Part shown: in pieces, positions 11,667-19,647 of the stretch
Position numbering within the stretch: position 1 is the stretch's first letter
How the letters are laid out: each line of letters starts with the position of its first letter
Source of the DNA: Pseudomonas fluorescens
Lineage (GTDB): Bacteria; Pseudomonadota; Gammaproteobacteria; Pseudomonadales; Pseudomonadaceae
Assembly (NCBI RefSeq): GCF_019212185.1
Contig: NZ_CP078138.1
Coordinates: forward strand, 1 to 64,000
Reading direction: 5' to 3'
DNA: 64,000 nucleotides
Notes under the pieces: model-generated
The model's database searches: none
Told to the model about the DNA's origin: nothing
Seen by the model: the letters and a program-made list of their open reading frames with translations, nothing else
Program-made: the position numbers and the translations under genes

Positions 11667-13100
11667 ATGACGCTTTACGTCAACCTCGCCGAATTGCTCG
11701 GCACCCGCATCGAACAAGGCTTCTACCGCCCCGGCGACCGCCTGCCCTCGGTGCGGGCCTTGAGCATTGAACACGGCGTCAGCCTGAGCACCGTGCAACA
11801 GGCTTATCGGGTACTGGAGGACAGCGGCCTGGCGCGGCCCAAGCCGAAGTCCGGCTATTTCGTGCCGGTCGGGCGCGAACTGCCCGAGCTGCCGGTAGTG
11901 GGGCGTCCCGCTCAGCGCCCGGTGGATATTTCGCAGTGGGATCAGGTGCTCGAACTGATTCGCGCCGTGCCGCGCAAGGACGTGGTGCAGTTGGGCCGCG
12001 GCATGCCCGACGTCACTACGCCGACCATGAAACCGCTGCTGCGCAACCTGGCGCGCATCAGTCGCCGACAGGACATGCCCGGACTGTATTACGACAACAT
12101 CTACGGCACCCTCGAACTGCGCGAACAAATTGCCCGGCTGATGCTCGACTCCGGCAGCCAGTTGAGCGCCAACGACCTGGTGATTACCACCGGTTGCCAC
12201 GAAGCCCTGTCCACCAGCATTCGCGCAATCTGTGCGCCGGGTGACATCGTGGCGGTGGATTCGCCGAGCTTTCACGGGGCCATGCAGACCCTCAAGGGCC
12301 TGGGGATGAAAGCCCTGGAAATCCCCACCGACCCGCTCACCGGGATCAGCCTCGAAGCGCTGGAATTGGCTCTGGAACAATGGCCAATCAAGGCCATACA
12401 GTTGACGCCAAACTGCAACAACCCACTGGGCTACATCATGCCGGAGTCGCGCAAACGCGCGTTGTTGACGCTCGCCCAGCGCTTTGACGTGGCCATCATC
12501 GAAGACGATGTGTATGGCGAACTCGCCTATACCTATCCTCGACCCCGCACCATCAAGTCTTTCGACGAGGACGGTCGCGTGCTGTTGTGCAGTTCGTTCT
12601 CCAAGACGTTGGCCCCCGGCCTGCGCATTGGCTGGGTGGCGCCGGGACGGTACCTGGAGCGAGTGCTGCACATGAAATACATCAGCACCGGCTCGACCGC
12701 GCCACAACCGCAGATCGCCATTGCCGAATTCCTCAAAGGCGGCCATTTCGAACCTCATTTGCGGCGGATGCGCACTCAATACCAGCGCAATCGCGATCTG
12801 ATGCTGGATTGGGTCAGTCGCTATTTTCCGGCCGGCACCCGCGCCAGCCGCCCTCAGGGCAGCTTCATGCTGTGGGTGGAATTGCCGGAGAGTTTCGACA
12901 CCCTCAAGCTCAATCGGGTCTTGCTCGACCAGGGCGTACAGATCGCCGTCGGCAGTATCTTTTCCGCCTCGGGCAAGTACCGAAATTGCCTGCGCATGAA
13001 CTACGCGGCCAAGCCGACGCCTCAGGTCGAAGAGGCGGTGCGCAAGGTCGGTGCGGCGGCGATCAAGCTGCTGGCCGAATGCCCCGACGACGACCGCTGA
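11667..13100 (+). CDS. MocR-family regulator (GntR HTH fused to PLP aminotransferase domain)
   Basis: Transcription factor of 477 aa with a GntR winged helix at about residues 1-70 (RPGDRLPSVRALSIEHGVSL, AYRVLEDSGL) joined to a fold-type I aminotransferase domain (about 90-470). PLP-site features include the lysine in SSFSKTLAPGLRIGW near residue 313 and the NCNNPLG motif. MocR proteins use PLP as a sensor, usually without transamination. The regulated genes are not known; the divergent DUF1127 gene and the downstream phospholipase D-like gene are the nearest candidates. Confidence 0.88.
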   Translation: MTLYVNLAELLGTRIEQGFYRPGDRLPSVRALSIEHGVSLSTVQQAYRVLEDSGLARPKPKSGYFVPVGRELPELPVVGRPAQRPVDISQWDQVLELIRAVPRKDVVQLGRGMPDVTTPTMKPLLRNLARISRRQDMPGLYYDNIYGTLELREQIARLMLDSGSQLSANDLVITTGCHEALSTSIRAICAPGDIVAVDSPSFHGAMQTLKGLGMKALEIPTDPLTGISLEALELALEQWPIKAIQLTPNCNNPLGYIMPESRKRALLTLAQRFDVAIIEDDVYGELAYTYPRPRTIKSFDEDGRVLLCSSFSKTLAPGLRIGWVAPGRYLERVLHMKYISTGSTAPQPQIAIAEFLKGGHFEPHLRRMRTQYQRNRDLMLDWVSRYFPAGTRASRPQGSFMLWVELPESFDTLKLNRVLLDQGVQIAVGSIFSASGKYRNCLRMNYAAKPTPQVEEAVRKVGAAAIKLLAECPDDDR

Positions 13101-13155
13101 GCATCGGCAAAGCCGTGCCATACTTCGAGCCTGGTCATTTGCGGGAAACTTCGTC

Positions 13156-14721
13156 TTGCGCCCACGACACGCCCTCCTCTGTGCGTTACTCGTCACGCTG
13201 ATCAGCGGCTGCGCCACCCTGAATGTGCCACGCGAGGCCAGCCAGGCATTGCCGGCGGCCGAGTCGGCGTTCGGCCGCTCGATCCAGGCCCAGGCGGCCG
13301 AACACCAGGGACGCTCCGGTTTTCGCCTGCTTTCGGACAGCAGCGAAGCCTTCGCTGCCCGGGCCGAGCTGATCCGCAACGCGCAACGCAGTCTCGACTT
13401 GCAGTACTACATCGTCCATGACGGCATCAGCACCCGGCTGCTGGTGAGTGAACTGCTCAAGGCTGCCGACCGCGGCGTGCGTGTTCGCATCTTGCTCGAC
13501 GACTTCACCAGCGATGGCCAGGATCAGACCATCGCCACCCTCGCCGCCCATCCGCAGATCCAGATTCGCCTGTTCAACCCCCTGGCCCTGGGCCGCAGCA
13601 CCGGTGTCACGCGGGCCATGGGCCGGCTTTTTGATCTGTCGCTGCAACACCGGCGCATGCACAACAAGCTGTGGCTGGCTGACAACAGCGCGGCGATTGT
13701 CGGCGGGCGCAATATTGGCGACGAATACTTCGATGCCGAGCCCAAGCTCAACTTCACCGATATCGATTTGCTGGGGATCGGCCCGGTCGCTGAACAGCTC
13801 GGGCACAGCTTCGATCAATACTGGAACAGCGCCTTGAGCAAGCCCATTGCCGAAGTCGTCTCCAGTCAGCCCGACACCGGCGACCTGGCCAGGAGCCGCG
13901 AACGGCTGCAGGCGTCCCTCGACGAGACCCGCCGACAGAACCATGCGCTTTACCAGCAACTGAAGACCTACCAGACCGATCCGCGCCTGGACCTCTGGCG
14001 AAGCGAGCTGATCTGGGCCTGGAACCAGGCGTTGTGGGACGCGCCGAGTAAAGTCCTGGCCAGCGGCGAGCCCGATCCGCAGCTGTTGCTGACCACCCAA
14101 CTGGCACCCGAGATGCAACGCGTCAGCAAGGAACTGGTGATGGTCTCCGCCTACTTCGTGCCCGGCCCGCCTGGCCTGGTCTACCTGACCGGACGCGCGG
14201 ATGCCGGGGTAGCGGTCAGCCTGCTGACCAACTCTCTCGATGCCACCGACGTGCCCGCGGTCCACGGCGGCTACGCGCCCTACCGCAAAGCCTTGCTGGA
14301 GCACGGTGTGCGCCTGTTTGAATTGCGCCGGCAGCCGGGCGACGGCGGTGGTAGCGGTCCGAACCTGTTCCGCAGCTCAACCTATCGCGGCTCCGATTCC
14401 AGCCTGCACAGCAAGGCGATCATCTTCGACGGGCAAAAGGCATTCATCGGCTCGTTCAATTTCGATCCGCGTTCGGTGCTGTGGAACACCGAGGTCGGGG
14501 TTCTGGTCGACAGCCCGGAACTGGCCGGGCGGGTGCGCGAACTGGCCTTGCAAGGCATGGCGCCGACCTTGAGCTACGAAGTGCGACTGGAGGACGGCGC
14601 GGTGGTCTGGGTCACTGAAGACAATGGTCAACTGCATACCCTGACGCGTGAGCCAGGCAATTGGTGGCGACGTTTCAATGCCTGGCTCAGCAACACTGTG
14701 GGTCTGGAGCGCATGCTTTAG
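13156..14721 (+). CDS. Phospholipase D / cardiolipin synthase-like lipoprotein
   Basis: Predicted membrane-anchored PLD-superfamily enzyme, 521 aa. Two HKD motifs are visible: HNKLWLADNSAAIVGGRN and HSKAIIFDGQKAFIGSFN. This pair is shared by cardiolipin synthase ClsC-type proteins; the substrate is unknown. The N-terminus from the TTG at 13156 reads as a lipoprotein signal with lipobox LISGC, which decides the start: no ATG exists at this place, and the upstream open frame from 13051 overlaps the MocR gene and would bury the signal. The next gene on the other strand ends 2 bp away. Confidence 0.8.
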   Translation: MRPRHALLCALLVTLISGCATLNVPREASQALPAAESAFGRSIQAQAAEHQGRSGFRLLSDSSEAFAARAELIRNAQRSLDLQYYIVHDGISTRLLVSELLKAADRGVRVRILLDDFTSDGQDQTIATLAAHPQIQIRLFNPLALGRSTGVTRAMGRLFDLSLQHRRMHNKLWLADNSAAIVGGRNIGDEYFDAEPKLNFTDIDLLGIGPVAEQLGHSFDQYWNSALSKPIAEVVSSQPDTGDLARSRERLQASLDETRRQNHALYQQLKTYQTDPRLDLWRSELIWAWNQALWDAPSKVLASGEPDPQLLLTTQLAPEMQRVSKELVMVSAYFVPGPPGLVYLTGRADAGVAVSLLTNSLDATDVPAVHGGYAPYRKALLEHGVRLFELRRQPGDGGGSGPNLFRSSTYRGSDSSLHSKAIIFDGQKAFIGSFNFDPRSVLWNTEVGVLVDSPELAGRVRELALQGMAPTLSYEVRLEDGAVVWVTEDNGQLHTLTREPGNWWRRFNAWLSNTVGLERML

Positions 14722-14723
14722 CC

Positions 14724-15866
14724 TCAGGCCGGCTGCGCCTCACCAAACGCGCCCTGACGCACTAGCAGGATCACCAGACCAAAGGCCCCCGCCGCCATCA
14801 ACAGCGGCAAGGCGTGGCCGCTGACCCACTGGCTGCCAGCGCCCGCAGCGAGCGGCCCGATCAGGCAACCGATACCCCACAGTTGTGCGACATGGGCGTT
14901 GGCACGCACCAGGGCATCGTCACGGTAACGCTCGCCAATCAGGATCAGCGACAAGGTGAACAGCCCGCCGGCGCTGGCCCCGAACAATACCCACAGCGGC
15001 CAGATCAGCAGAGTATCGAGCAGCATCGGAATCGCCAGGCTCGAGAGCATGAGGATCACCGCACAGCCGGTGAACAAGGCGCGTCGCGACAGATAGTCCG
15101 CCAAGGCACCAATTGGCAACTGCAGCAATGCATCCCCTACGACCACTGTGCTGACCATCGCCAGGGCGACTTGCTCAGTGAACCCCTGTTGCAGGCAATA
15201 TACCGGCAACAAAGTAAGAATCATCGCCTCGAAGGCCGCGAATAACGACACCCCCCAGGCAATCGCTGGCAGGCCGCGGCAAAATCCCAGCAAGTCCCTG
15301 AAAGTCACGCTCATCGCCTCACTGCTCGGTGCACCGCTGCGCCCCAACAGCACCAACGGTGAAATCATCAGCAACGCGACGCCGACCCAGAACCCCATAT
15401 CGTTGGCAGTGCCCAACACCCCCAGCAACAGCGGACCGGCCAATTGGCTCAAGGCGTAACTGCAGCCATACAGCGCTACCAGGCGGCCGCGCCATTGCTC
15501 GACCACCAATTGATTGATCCAGCTTTCACCGAGAATGAACACGATGGTCAGGATGACCCCAATCATCAGCCGTAGCAGCAGCCACACCGGGTAGCTGGGC
15601 AGCAGTGCCAGCAAGCCGATGGACAGCGCGCCGGCCCACAAACACAGGCGCATCAGGTTGGCAGTGCCCAGCCGGGCTGCCAAGCGACTGGAGACTTTCG
15701 CCCCCAGCAGCACCCCCACCGCCGGCATGGCCGCCATGACCCCGATCGCAAACGAGCCATAGCCCCAGCTTTCCAGGCGGAAAGACACCAGCGGCATGCT
15801 AACGCCCAGGGCCAGGCCGACACTAAGGACTGACGCCAAAACGGCGAAATAGGTGCCCCAACGCAT
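14724..15866 (-). CDS. MFS transporter
   Basis: Major facilitator of 380 aa with about 12 hydrophobic segments, beginning with a family-like helix (YFAVLASVLSVGLALGVSMP) and a typical loop after helix 2 (GAKVSSRLAARLGTANLMR). It resembles the YcaD-type group; no substrate can be assigned. AGGAGC precedes the ATG. It converges closely with the PLD-like gene and follows kauB on the same strand with a 112-bp gap containing the kauB hairpin. A role in polyamine or amino-acid movement would be guesswork. Confidence 0.82.
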   Translation of the reverse strand: MRWGTYFAVLASVLSVGLALGVSMPLVSFRLESWGYGSFAIGVMAAMPAVGVLLGAKVSSRLAARLGTANLMRLCLWAGALSIGLLALLPSYPVWLLLRLMIGVILTIVFILGESWINQLVVEQWRGRLVALYGCSYALSQLAGPLLLGVLGTANDMGFWVGVALLMISPLVLLGRSGAPSSEAMSVTFRDLLGFCRGLPAIAWGVSLFAAFEAMILTLLPVYCLQQGFTEQVALAMVSTVVVGDALLQLPIGALADYLSRRALFTGCAVILMLSSLAIPMLLDTLLIWPLWVLFGASAGGLFTLSLILIGERYRDDALVRANAHVAQLWGIGCLIGPLAAGAGSQWVSGHALPLLMAAGAFGLVILLVRQGAFGEAQPA

Positions 15867-15950
15867 GTTCCACGCTCCTGTGGATAATTTTTATGGCAGA
15901 GACAACACAGCCGGACCTTCTTGCGAAGAGCCCGGCTGCGAGTGGATCAA

Positions 15951-15971
15951 GGCGGGCGTCGAACGCCCGCC
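15951..15971 (-). terminator. Hairpin downstream of kauB
   Basis: GGCGGGCGT and ACGCCCGCC form a perfect 9-bp stem with a 3-base loop, 7 bp beyond the kauB stop. The minus-strand T-tract is weak (CTTGATC), so termination is plausible rather than certain. Confidence 0.5.
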
Positions 15972-15978
15972 AGAGGCG

Positions 15979-17472
15979 TTACAGCTTGATCCAGGTCGCC
16001 TTCAGTTCGGTGTACTTGTCGAACGCGTGCAGCGACTTGTCACGGCCGTTGCCCGACTGCTTGAAGCCGCCGAACGGTGCGGTCATGTCGCCGCCATCGT
16101 ACTGGTTGACCCACACGCTACCGGCGCGCAGGGCCTTGGCGGTCAGGTGTGCCTTGGAGATGTCCTGAGTCCATACCGCTGCGGCCAGGCCGTAAGGAGT
16201 GTCGTTGGCGATCGCAACGGCTTCTTCGGCGCTGTCGAAAGTAATCACCGACAGCACTGGGCCGAAGATTTCTTCCTGGGCGATTTTCATCGCGTTGCTC
16301 ACGCCGTCGAAAATGGTCGGCTCGACGTAGGTACCACCGGTTTCCTCGAGGATACGCTTGCCGCCGGCAACCAGTTTGGCGCCATCGCTGTGCCCGGACT
16401 CGATGTAGGACAGGACGGTATTCATTTGCTGGGTATCGACCAGCGCACCCACGGTAGTGGACGGATCCAGCGGATTGCCCGGCTTCCAGGTTTTCAGCGC
16501 CTCGATCACCAGCGGCAGGAATTTGTCCTTGATCGAACGCTCCACCAGCAGGCGCGAACCGGCGGTGCACACCTCGCCCTGGTTGAACGCGATGGCGCCG
16601 GCTGCGGACTCGGCAGCGGCTTGCAGGTCCGGCGCATCGGCGAACACGATGTTCGGGCTTTTGCCACCGGCTTCCAGCCACACCCGCTTCATGTTCGACT
16701 CACCGGAATAGACCATCAGTTGCTTGGCGATCTTGGTCGAACCGGTGAATACCAGGGTATCGACGTCCATGTGCAGGGCGAGCGCCTTGCCGACGGTGTG
16801 ACCGTAGCCTGGCAGCACGTTGAGCACGCCTTTCGGGATGCCCGCTTCGACAGCCAGTGCGGCGATACGGATGGCGGTCAGCGGCGATTTTTCGGACGGT
16901 TTGAGGATCACCGAGTTACCGGTGGACAGCGCCGGACCCAGCTTCCAGCACGCCATCATCAACGGGAAGTTCCACGGCACGATGGCGCCAACCACGCCTA
17001 CCGGCTCGCGGGTCACCAGGCCCAACTGATCATGAGGGGTTGCGGCCACTTCGTCGTAGATCTTGTCGATGGCCTCGCCGCTCCAGCTCAGCGCCTGGGC
17101 TGCGCCGGGAACGTCGATGTACAGGGAGTCGCTGATGGGCTTGCCCATGTCCAGGGTTTCAAGCAAAGCCAGCTCTTCGGCGTGCTGCTTGAGCAGGCCG
17201 GCAAAACGGATCATGGTGGATTTGCGCTTGGCCGGCGCCAGGCGCGACCAGACGCCGGAGTTGAACGTGGCGCGAGCGTTTTCCACGGCGCGCTGGGCAT
17301 CGGCGGCGTCACAGCTGGCGATCTTGCCCAGCAGACGACCATCGACCGGGCTGATGCACTCGAATGTCTCGCTGGAGACCGCATCGGTGTATTCGCCATT
17401 GATGTAGGCGCGGCCTTCGATTTTCAGGTCGCGGGCACGTTGTTCCCAGTCGGCACGAGTCAGGGTGGTCAT
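15979..17472 (-). CDS. kauB: Aldehyde dehydrogenase KauB/PauC (PuuC type)
   Basis: NAD(P)-dependent aldehyde dehydrogenase of 497 aa, oxidising amino-aldehydes formed in polyamine, arginine and lysine-type degradation. The catalytic Cys lies in NQGEVCTAGSR near residue 301, the general-base Glu in LEAGGKSPN near 267, and the cofactor motif FTGSTKIAKQL near 245. GAGGAGG lies upstream of the ATG. It is divergent from a cupin gene; the 234-bp gap contains two palindromes, one like the E. coli PuuR box. P. aeruginosa KauB (PauC), the presumed orthologue, serves the gamma-glutamyl polyamine route. Confidence 0.9.
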   Translation of the reverse strand: MTTLTRADWEQRARDLKIEGRAYINGEYTDAVSSETFECISPVDGRLLGKIASCDAADAQRAVENARATFNSGVWSRLAPAKRKSTMIRFAGLLKQHAEELALLETLDMGKPISDSLYIDVPGAAQALSWSGEAIDKIYDEVAATPHDQLGLVTREPVGVVGAIVPWNFPLMMACWKLGPALSTGNSVILKPSEKSPLTAIRIAALAVEAGIPKGVLNVLPGYGHTVGKALALHMDVDTLVFTGSTKIAKQLMVYSGESNMKRVWLEAGGKSPNIVFADAPDLQAAAESAAGAIAFNQGEVCTAGSRLLVERSIKDKFLPLVIEALKTWKPGNPLDPSTTVGALVDTQQMNTVLSYIESGHSDGAKLVAGGKRILEETGGTYVEPTIFDGVSNAMKIAQEEIFGPVLSVITFDSAEEAVAIANDTPYGLAAAVWTQDISKAHLTAKALRAGSVWVNQYDGGDMTAPFGGFKQSGNGRDKSLHAFDKYTELKATWIKL

Positions 17473-17595
17473 GCGAGTGTCCTCCTCTTATTGAATACGT
17501 CGCCCACACTGTTCGCGGACGCTGTCAGGAATTGGGCCCGGCCAGCCTGTAATCGGCCCGAGGCACCCACCACCCTAAACCAGCCGCACCTCAAG

Positions 17596-17615
17596 TTTCA
17601 ATATATTTGACAAAT
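17596..17615. promoter_or_regulatory. PuuR-box-like AT-rich dyad upstream of kauB
   Basis: The segment contains CAATATATT followed by TGAC, resembling, from memory, the centre of the E. coli PuuR box (ATGGACAATATATTGACCAT) but with one extra T. It could be a PauR operator controlling kauB and/or the divergent cupin gene. This is inference. Confidence 0.35.
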
Positions 17616-17635
17616 GCTCAACAAACGGCCTTGCG

Positions 17636-17655
17636 ATGTTCATTTTAATAAACAT
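17636..17655. promoter_or_regulatory. Imperfect palindrome upstream of cupin gene
   Basis: ATGTTCATTT and TAATAAACAT are inverted copies matching at 8 of 10 positions. It sits 51 bp before the cupin ATG, in the AT-rich divergent promoter region. It may be an operator; no regulator is identified. Confidence 0.35.
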
Positions 17656-17706
17656 AGACTCGGCGTTTTCCAACCACTCGCGTCGCATTCACGGGGGATT
17701 ACAAGA

Positions 17707-18069
17707 ATGAGCATCCAGGACATCGTCGACTTCAGCCAAGCCACCACTGCCGCCGAGCGCTATCGCCCGGATCCGGCCAAAGTCCTCAAGGGCGATCCGG
17801 AGCAGACCGTCTTCAACCATTACAACAGCCCTTGTGGGCAGTTGAACGCCGGGGTGTGGGAGGGTGCGGTCGGCCAATGGACGGTGAATTTCACCGAGCA
17901 TGAATACTGCGAAATCGTCCAGGGCGTTTCTGTTCTGCGCGACCAGGACGGCAATGCGAAGACCCTGCGCGTTGGCGATCGGTTTGTCATCCCCGCCGGC
18001 TTCAAAGGCACCTGGGAAGTGCTGGAACACTGCCGCAAGATCTATGTGGCGTTTGAGGCAAAAGCCTAA
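17707..18069 (+). CDS. Cupin domain protein (COG3450/EutQ-like)
   Basis: Small cytoplasmic protein of 120 aa formed by one cupin barrel. Metal-site positions are suggested by FTEHEYCEIVQG and, later, GDRFVIPAGFKGTWEV. It belongs to the group once called DUF861, for which no single reaction is established. The ATG at 17707 is chosen over an open frame from 17614 because a GGGGGA ribosome site precedes it and the cupin begins soon after. It is divergent from kauB, so a link to polyamine breakdown is possible but unproven. Confidence 0.8.
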   Translation: MSIQDIVDFSQATTAAERYRPDPAKVLKGDPEQTVFNHYNSPCGQLNAGVWEGAVGQWTVNFTEHEYCEIVQGVSVLRDQDGNAKTLRVGDRFVIPAGFKGTWEVLEHCRKIYVAFEAKA

Positions 18070-18153
18070 CTATTTACCGCATCGCGGGTCATTTTCCGGA
18101 GGAGGATTGCCCTGTCCATTCGGACATCTCACTTCATTAATGGAATAATGAAC

Positions 18154-18357
18154 ATGACCAACGAACAAGCACTGCAAGCACTGCAACACCTGATCGGCCA
18201 GCCTTACACCACTTCCGTGAAGGCTACTGTCAGCCAACTGACCGGCCGTGACCGCGTTGTAGGTGCCGGCGAAGTCGCGACCAAAGAGATGGATGCTGCG
18301 CGCATTCATATCGTTGCCAATGCCAGCGGCAACATTGAAGCATTCCGCTTCGGTTGA
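18154..18357 (+). CDS. Peptidase inhibitor I78-like small protein, copy 1
   Basis: Protein of 67 aa (69 if the ATG at 18148 is used). It resembles the C-terminal core of the I78 family: ALQHLIGQPYTT, an arginine-containing middle and a terminal GNIEAFRFG. No signal peptide is seen and the final Cys of typical I78 proteins is absent. ATG 18154 is preferred because GGA lies 9 bp upstream, against 3 bp for 18148. A much stronger GGAGGAGG lies at 18098-18105 facing in-frame ATT and CTG codons but no ATG. A terminator follows, then a second I78-like gene. Confidence 0.65.
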   Translation: MTNEQALQALQHLIGQPYTTSVKATVSQLTGRDRVVGAGEVATKEMDAARIHIVANASGNIEAFRFG

Positions 18358-18385
18358 GACGCGTTGCACCGCTAAGCGCACAATG

Positions 18386-18419
18386 AAAAAGGCCCGCCTC
18401 TCGTGAGACGGGCCTTTTT
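18386..18419 (+). terminator. Rho-independent terminator after I78-like copy 1
   Basis: GGCCCGCCTC and GAGACGGGCC pair with one mismatch around a TCGT loop, with AAAAA before and TTTTT after. Confidence 0.85.
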
Positions 18420-18477
18420 CCATATCAGCACGGGAGCGCACAGGATGTCCGCCACCCGAAACCTGCAAGGAGGCACA

Positions 18478-18696
18478 ATGCCTGATACACAAGACCTGTG
18501 CGATGTTTCGATCGCCCAATACACAGTAGGCCAGACGTTCACCCCGCAACTGCTCGAAGAGGTTCGCGCCAGGGCCAATGGCGCACCGGTAAGGGTCACC
18601 GGCCCGCGCTATGCCTCGGATCGCAAGCGAGTGCCGAATCGCATCAGCCTGCTGACCAATGCCGACAGAGTCATCGTCAGCATTCAGTGCGGTTGA
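18478..18696 (+). CDS. Peptidase inhibitor I78-like small protein, copy 2
   Basis: Protein of 72 aa with an I78 pattern: an early Cys (DLCDVSIAQYTVGQTFT), a helix (QLLEEVRARANG), then VRVTGPRYASDRKRVPNRIS and a C-terminal SIQCG. The two Cys could form the family disulfide. AAGGAGG directly upstream fixes the ATG at 18478. Its fold-level likeness to the preceding gene suggests an old tandem duplication, though identity is low. No signal peptide is seen, so a classical periplasmic inhibitor role is uncertain. Confidence 0.7.
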   Translation: MPDTQDLCDVSIAQYTVGQTFTPQLLEEVRARANGAPVRVTGPRYASDRKRVPNRISLLTNADRVIVSIQCG

Positions 18697-18723
18697 CTGC
18701 CTGACGGCTGTTCGCGGCGCAAC

Positions 18724-18758
18724 AAAAAAGGCCCGTATCTCGCGATACGGGCCTTTTT
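18724..18758. terminator. Bidirectional terminator between I78-like copy 2 and rpmG
   Basis: GGCCCGTATC and GATACGGGCC form a perfect 10-bp stem with loop TCGC, flanked by AAAAAA and TTTTT. It serves the converging I78-like gene and rpmG. Confidence 0.9.
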
Positions 18759-18777
18759 CGTAAGAGGGAAAAATCAA

Positions 18778-18933
18778 TTACTTGATTTTGCCTTCCTTGT
18801 AGATCACGTGCTTGCGAACAACCGGATCATATTTCTTGATCTCGATTTTGTCCGGGGTAGTACGCTTGTTCTTGTCGGTAGTGTAGAAGTGACCAGTACC
18901 GGCGCTCGAGATCAAACGAATCAATTCACGCAT
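18778..18933 (-). CDS. rpmG: 50S ribosomal protein L33
   Basis: Ribosomal protein of 51 aa in the large subunit near the tRNA E site. The translation reads [20 protein letters not shown] at the start and ends [11 protein letters not shown], the usual L33 length. It lacks the zinc-binding cysteines, so it is a Cys-minus (C-) form. It follows rpmB by 11 bp and is co-transcribed with it; the terminator at 18724-18758 closes the operon. Confidence 0.96.
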   Translation of the reverse strand: MRELIRLISSAGTGHFYTTDKNKRTTPDKIEIKKYDPVVRKHVIYKEGKIK

Positions 18934-18944
18934 GATTAGCTCCC

Positions 18945-19178
18945 TTAAACCTTGCCATCGCGACGAAGTTCGGCCAGCACGACGCTGATGCCGCGCTTGT
19001 CGATGATACGCATGCCTTTGGCGGATACGCGCAGACGCACGAAACGTTTCTCTTCTTCAACCCAAAAGCGGTGATGCTGCAGGTTCGGCAGGAAACGACG
19101 ACGGGTTTTGTTGTTTGCGTGGGAAATGTTATTCCCGGTTACCGGACCCTTACCGGTAACTTGACATACTCTAGACAT
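18945..19178 (-). CDS. rpmB: 50S ribosomal protein L28
   Basis: Large-subunit ribosomal protein of 77 aa. The N-terminus [20 protein letters not shown] and the basic [13 protein letters not shown] are family-typical. AGAGGG lies 7 bp before the ATG. It is first in rpmB-rpmG. Upstream, on its own strand, a CCAACCC/GGGTTGG hairpin lies about 25-44 bp before the start and could be part of the leader. Confidence 0.97.
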   Translation of the reverse strand: MSRVCQVTGKGPVTGNNISHANNKTRRRFLPNLQHHRFWVEEEKRFVRLRVSAKGMRIIDKRGISVVLAELRRDGKV

Positions 19179-19647
19179 GCCTCAGCCCTCTAAAACCACA
19201 TGCCCAACCCGGCATGGGTTGGCCGCTTAATCTCTAGTCATTGTGGCGCCAGGCGCCGCGTTTCTTTAGAGGTCTTACCGGCTACACCTACAGTGAAGGA
19301 ACCGGGCCCCTAGAAAAGAGCGCTGCTTTATACCAGAAAGACCTCAGGGCAACAACTATTGGTGTAAATAGAGTTTTCCAAAAGCCCGGTTTTACGGCGC
19401 CAGGCGCTTTGGATAAAGGCTATCAGTGGGAAAGACCACTCGTCGCAGAACATCGACAAAGCGGCTCACCCTCAAGCTACACCGGCGCTACTTTACGCTA
19501 ATTCGCAGCATGGCGGGACCTTGCCCGCCTATTAGAAGCACCGACAAATTGAAAAAGGGGATAGTCATTTGCAAGACAGGCCACTAGGGTAAGCCTTTTC
19601 CAGACTGCACTCGCAGATGGGCCTTCGATCTGCAAAGGAATCCACAC
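19179..19647. other. 469-bp gap with leader hairpin, no convincing gene
   Basis: This stretch separates rpmB (minus) from the peptide-binding protein gene (plus). It holds a 7-bp hairpin at 19204-19222 just upstream of rpmB, GGCGCCAGGCGC twice (near 19243 and 19394), and GGCGGG/CCCGCC at about 19512-19529. One open frame of 86 codons (19241-19501, plus) has no ribosome site and no recognisable domain, so it is not called. Base composition is lower in GC than the flanking genes. A small RNA or the two promoters are possible. Confidence 0.5.

Noticed and set aside
11568..13379. 603-codon minus-strand frame opposite the MocR gene
   Set aside because: Antisense shadow; the MocR protein on the plus strand has clear domains.
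19241..19501. 86-codon open frame between rpmB and the peptide-binding protein gene
   Set aside because: No ribosome site, no recognisable domain, and composition like non-coding DNA; kept only as part of the gap description.
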